A stretch of DNA of 64,000 nt from Desmodesmus armatus. Lineage: Eukaryota; Chlorophyta; Chlorophyceae; Sphaeropleales; Scenedesmaceae. Position numbers and translations under genes: made by a program. Positions 61,996-64,000 of this stretch are shown here, piece after piece. The stretch is taken from contig VIIQ02000664.1 of assembly GCA_007449985.2 (NCBI GenBank), forward strand, positions 124,001-188,000, given 5' to 3'. The first letter of the stretch is position 1; each line of letters begins with the position of its first letter. Below the pieces are notes generated by a model, which worked only from the letters and a program-made list of their open reading frames with translations, had not been told where the DNA came from and did not search any database.

Positions 61996-64000
61996 CTCTT
62001 GGCCCCTAGAGTCAAGCAATGGGCTGAGCGTTTCAGGGGCCACTGGGACACACCAACCGTGCTTGCAAAGCTCTGAGACCTGCTGGAGACAAGCAAACAG
62101 GGCATGCCAGGTGCCTGCACGTACTAGAAGGTCCTGAGCTTAACAAGGCCAACATGAGCAAGGAAGCAGGCCAGCTGCAGCAGGATGCATAAAGGGACAA
62201 AACTGCAGGCAGCATGTAGGTGAGGTTGGCAAGGCATGGCTGCTGGAGTGACACGTGCACGAGTTGTGTTGAATGCAGCGTCAGCTGGACGCTATGGCAA
62301 CATAGCAAGGTGTTGCTACTGCAAGATAGCAAGGCTTGGTTTGAGCATTACACCCCACATGCCAGCAGCATGTGTGGGGTGCGGCAGCTTCATCAAGCTG
62401 GTAGGCAAGTGTTTGGGAGCCTTCTTGGCAGCGTCTGCAGTTCACCAGCTCCGCAGCAACCAGCTTGTTCTGCATTGTGTTGCTTGCAGGCGAGCAACGG
62501 GCTGCTACAGTGGGGTTGCCCCCCCCCCCCCCACCGCACGAAGTGAAGCTGAGCAGCGCTCGGGAGGCTGCCGACGTTCGCCAAACCCTGCACAAGAAGG
62601 TCCAAGTGTAGCAAACCCCGCAGCGCAGCACCAGCGGCCGAGGTGGAGCAGGGGCACAGCACAGAAGCACAACAGACAAAACACTGGTTGCCAGCAATGC
62701 ATCAGCGCTGCTGATTGTGCTTCGGCCTAGTTGGATAACCATGTCCCACTCTAGTCACAGCTCGGCCCAGCAGCAGTTACACCGTTTGGCCGCAGGGAAT
62801 GAGAGGGGGACCCTGTCTGGTGGGCTATGTTTGCAGTGGACCTGTCATCTGCGTTGAAAGTTCACGGAACCTATGTGGCAAGTGCCGCATGTCTTGAGTT
62901 ACCCATCCGTTATGAGTCATGTTGAGGACGGCATGATGCATGTGCAGGGGCAGCCAGCTCAAGCAGCTGCTGGCATTCAGTGCTGTTGCTTGCATCCGTA
63001 TGCATCACAGCATGTGAGGTGCTGAGTGTTGGCTGAACCTTTGTAAGGATGCATTGCTGTTGGGTTCGCTCTGTTCACCACTGACTTGCAAGGCATGGCG
63101 GTGCTTGTACCTATGCAAAGTGTATGCATGTAACATGTGTAATGTTTCTGGAGTGAAACGATGTGGGGCAGGCTACATGCGGTTGCTGGGCTGACACAGT
63201 ACAGGATGTCTCAAGCACTAGTGCAGCCACAGTAAGCTGCAAGCAGAGTCAATGTGAATCCTAGGCAGCACAGAATACCGTACAGCAGCCGCATTTGTGC
63301 ACCATGACCAGGCCTAGGCAGACATATCCAGCACCATGACCACACCTGTGCCAGACCTGGCCATGGCCAGTCATGCCCGGCAAGCTACCCATAGCCACTC
63401 CAGCTGGTCAACCCTGGCTAGGGTCTGGTCAGGTTCTGGCCACCCTAACTGGTGTTCCATATTTGTTAGGGTAGCCGGCTAACCCCGGTAAATGAAGAAA
63501 GGGGCAGCCAGCCAGGGGGGGTGTCGGCCTAGTGCGGTGGTGGGTGTACAGCAAACCTGCAGCCTGAATGCTAGACCCTGTGTAAGGCCCCCATACAATG
63601 AACCCTACACCCCTTACCCACTACCCTCCATCCCCTGCAGCCACCGAGAATCCTCCACCGCCCACTACTACCCCCACCCCTGCCACCCCATCTTTCTACC
63701 CCCCAGCCCTGCAGGTCCCTCCTCTCTCACCTGGTGCTGCTGCCAGGACGTTCTCAATCTCCCCGACCTCCATGCGCACCCCGTTGACCTTCACCTGCCT
63801 GTCCACTCTGCCCAGGAAGTCAATGGTACCATCCTTATTCATGACCACAAGGTCGCCAGTGCGGTAGGCCAGCCGGTAGTGAGGCCGCAACAGCTCACCA
63901 CCATCAGCCGGCAGGCTGGCAGTCGCTGCAGCGAAGAAGGGGTTAGGCACGTAGACGTTTGTGGTGAGGTCGGGCCGGTTACGGTAGCCTCGGGCCAGAC
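54682..64000 (-). CDS. NRPS-like protein: adenylation and carrier domains plus Pls-type membrane/beta-helix terminal region (5' end outside the window)
   Basis: Exons seen (minus): 64000(partial)-63731, 59428-58553, 58264-57986, 57696-57112, 56673-56460, 56185-55574, 55291-55022, 54780-54682. The adenylation domain shows [38 protein letters not shown] and NGKID with its Lys. A carrier domain follows with LGGSSLRAG, whose Ser would hold phosphopantetheine, then a Ser-rich linker. The rest alternates membrane-segment groups (for example [32 protein letters not shown]) with three left-handed beta-helix modules ([34 protein letters not shown] to [17 protein letters not shown]). This layout is that of the NRPS terminal domain described for epsilon-poly-lysine-type synthetases (TIGR02353). 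No condensation or thioesterase domain is visible. The substrate of the A domain is unknown because its specificity residues lie outside. Exon 56185-55574 contains a one-base frameshift near 56098. Confidence 0.88.
56837..56940. repeat. 25-bp perfect inverted repeat in an NRPS-like intron
   Basis: TGACAGGAGACTGGCAGGAC... at 56837-56861 is exactly complementary to 56916-56940, with a 54-nt loop, inside the intron 56674-57111. A 13-16-bp direct duplication (TTGTGACTACGG) lies next to it at 56996-57028. Confidence 0.85.
59429..63730. other. 4.3-kb intron of the NRPS-like gene, possibly carrying an insertion
   Basis: The donor (CCAG/GTGAGAG at 63731/63730) and acceptor (CTGTCAG/GTGTGACC at 59429/59428) join ENVLAAAPG directly to VTHAAVKPW, so no domain sequence is lost. 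The intron holds short inverted copies of AGGCCGAC (59722 and 63530), related blocks TGGTCAACCCT(T)GGCTAGG near both ends (59812 and 63404), a CTG repeat (61964-61992) and a C-run (62520-62532). Several frames of 60-208 codons occur on both strands, none recognised. Confidence 0.6.
59847..59870. repeat. GC-rich palindrome
   Basis: GTGCGGCTAG is followed directly by its complement CTAGCCGCAC, with two extra bases between, within a GGCTAGGG-rich block close to the left end of the suspected insertion. Confidence 0.7.

Overview
The window looks like nuclear DNA of a green alga (Chlorophyta). It is intron-dense with GT-AG introns, moderately GC-rich and full of CAG/CTG, CA and GGT simple repeats. 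It carries a plastid-targeted geranylgeranyl reductase (CHLP) whose exon sequence is plainly of plant/green-algal type, plus a TGTAA poly(A)-like signal after it. A coccoid or chlamydomonad-type alga fits; the exact lineage is inference. No tRNA, rRNA, CRISPR array or bacterial-style operon was seen. I built the gene models by hand from GT/AG sites, reading phase and family motifs; all exon positions are predictions.

Layout. 1-1009: 3' end of a plus-strand gene with an Ala/Gly minisatellite. About 1930-4275: a satellite array of roughly 535-bp units ending in a (CA)~89 microsatellite. 4983-10971 (minus): a 13-exon KDZ-type transposase with an intact reading frame outside one unresolved exon. 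12088-12558 (minus): a small secreted Cys-rich protein. 13295-16304 (minus): an R2R3-type Myb transcription factor. 18595-19609: a non-autonomous DNA transposon with inverted ends and a TTA target duplication. 20584-28739 (minus): a TauE/SafE (TSUP) membrane transporter. 29544-31967 (minus): a Nudix hydrolase, divergent from CHLP (32114-36528, plus) with only 146 bp between start codons. 38185-41580 (minus): an unrecognised ER-luminal protein with signal peptide and C-terminal HDEL. 42521-46114 (minus): a ParB-like (ParBc_2) protein with an N-terminal signal peptide. 47816-51833 (minus): a secreted metzincin-type zinc metalloprotease. 54682 to the right edge (minus): an NRPS-like protein with adenylation and carrier domains followed by a Pls-type membrane/left-handed beta-helix terminal region.

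The genes do not form a pathway. CHLP acts in phytyl supply for chlorophyll and tocopherol. Several other products (metalloprotease, Cys-rich protein, HDEL protein, ParB-like protein) enter the secretory route. The most notable features are the NRPS-like gene, which carries an apparent one-base frameshift and a 4.3-kb intron, long near-perfect foldbacks inside introns (CHLP, TauE, NRPS-like), the HDEL orphan and the secreted ParB-like protein.
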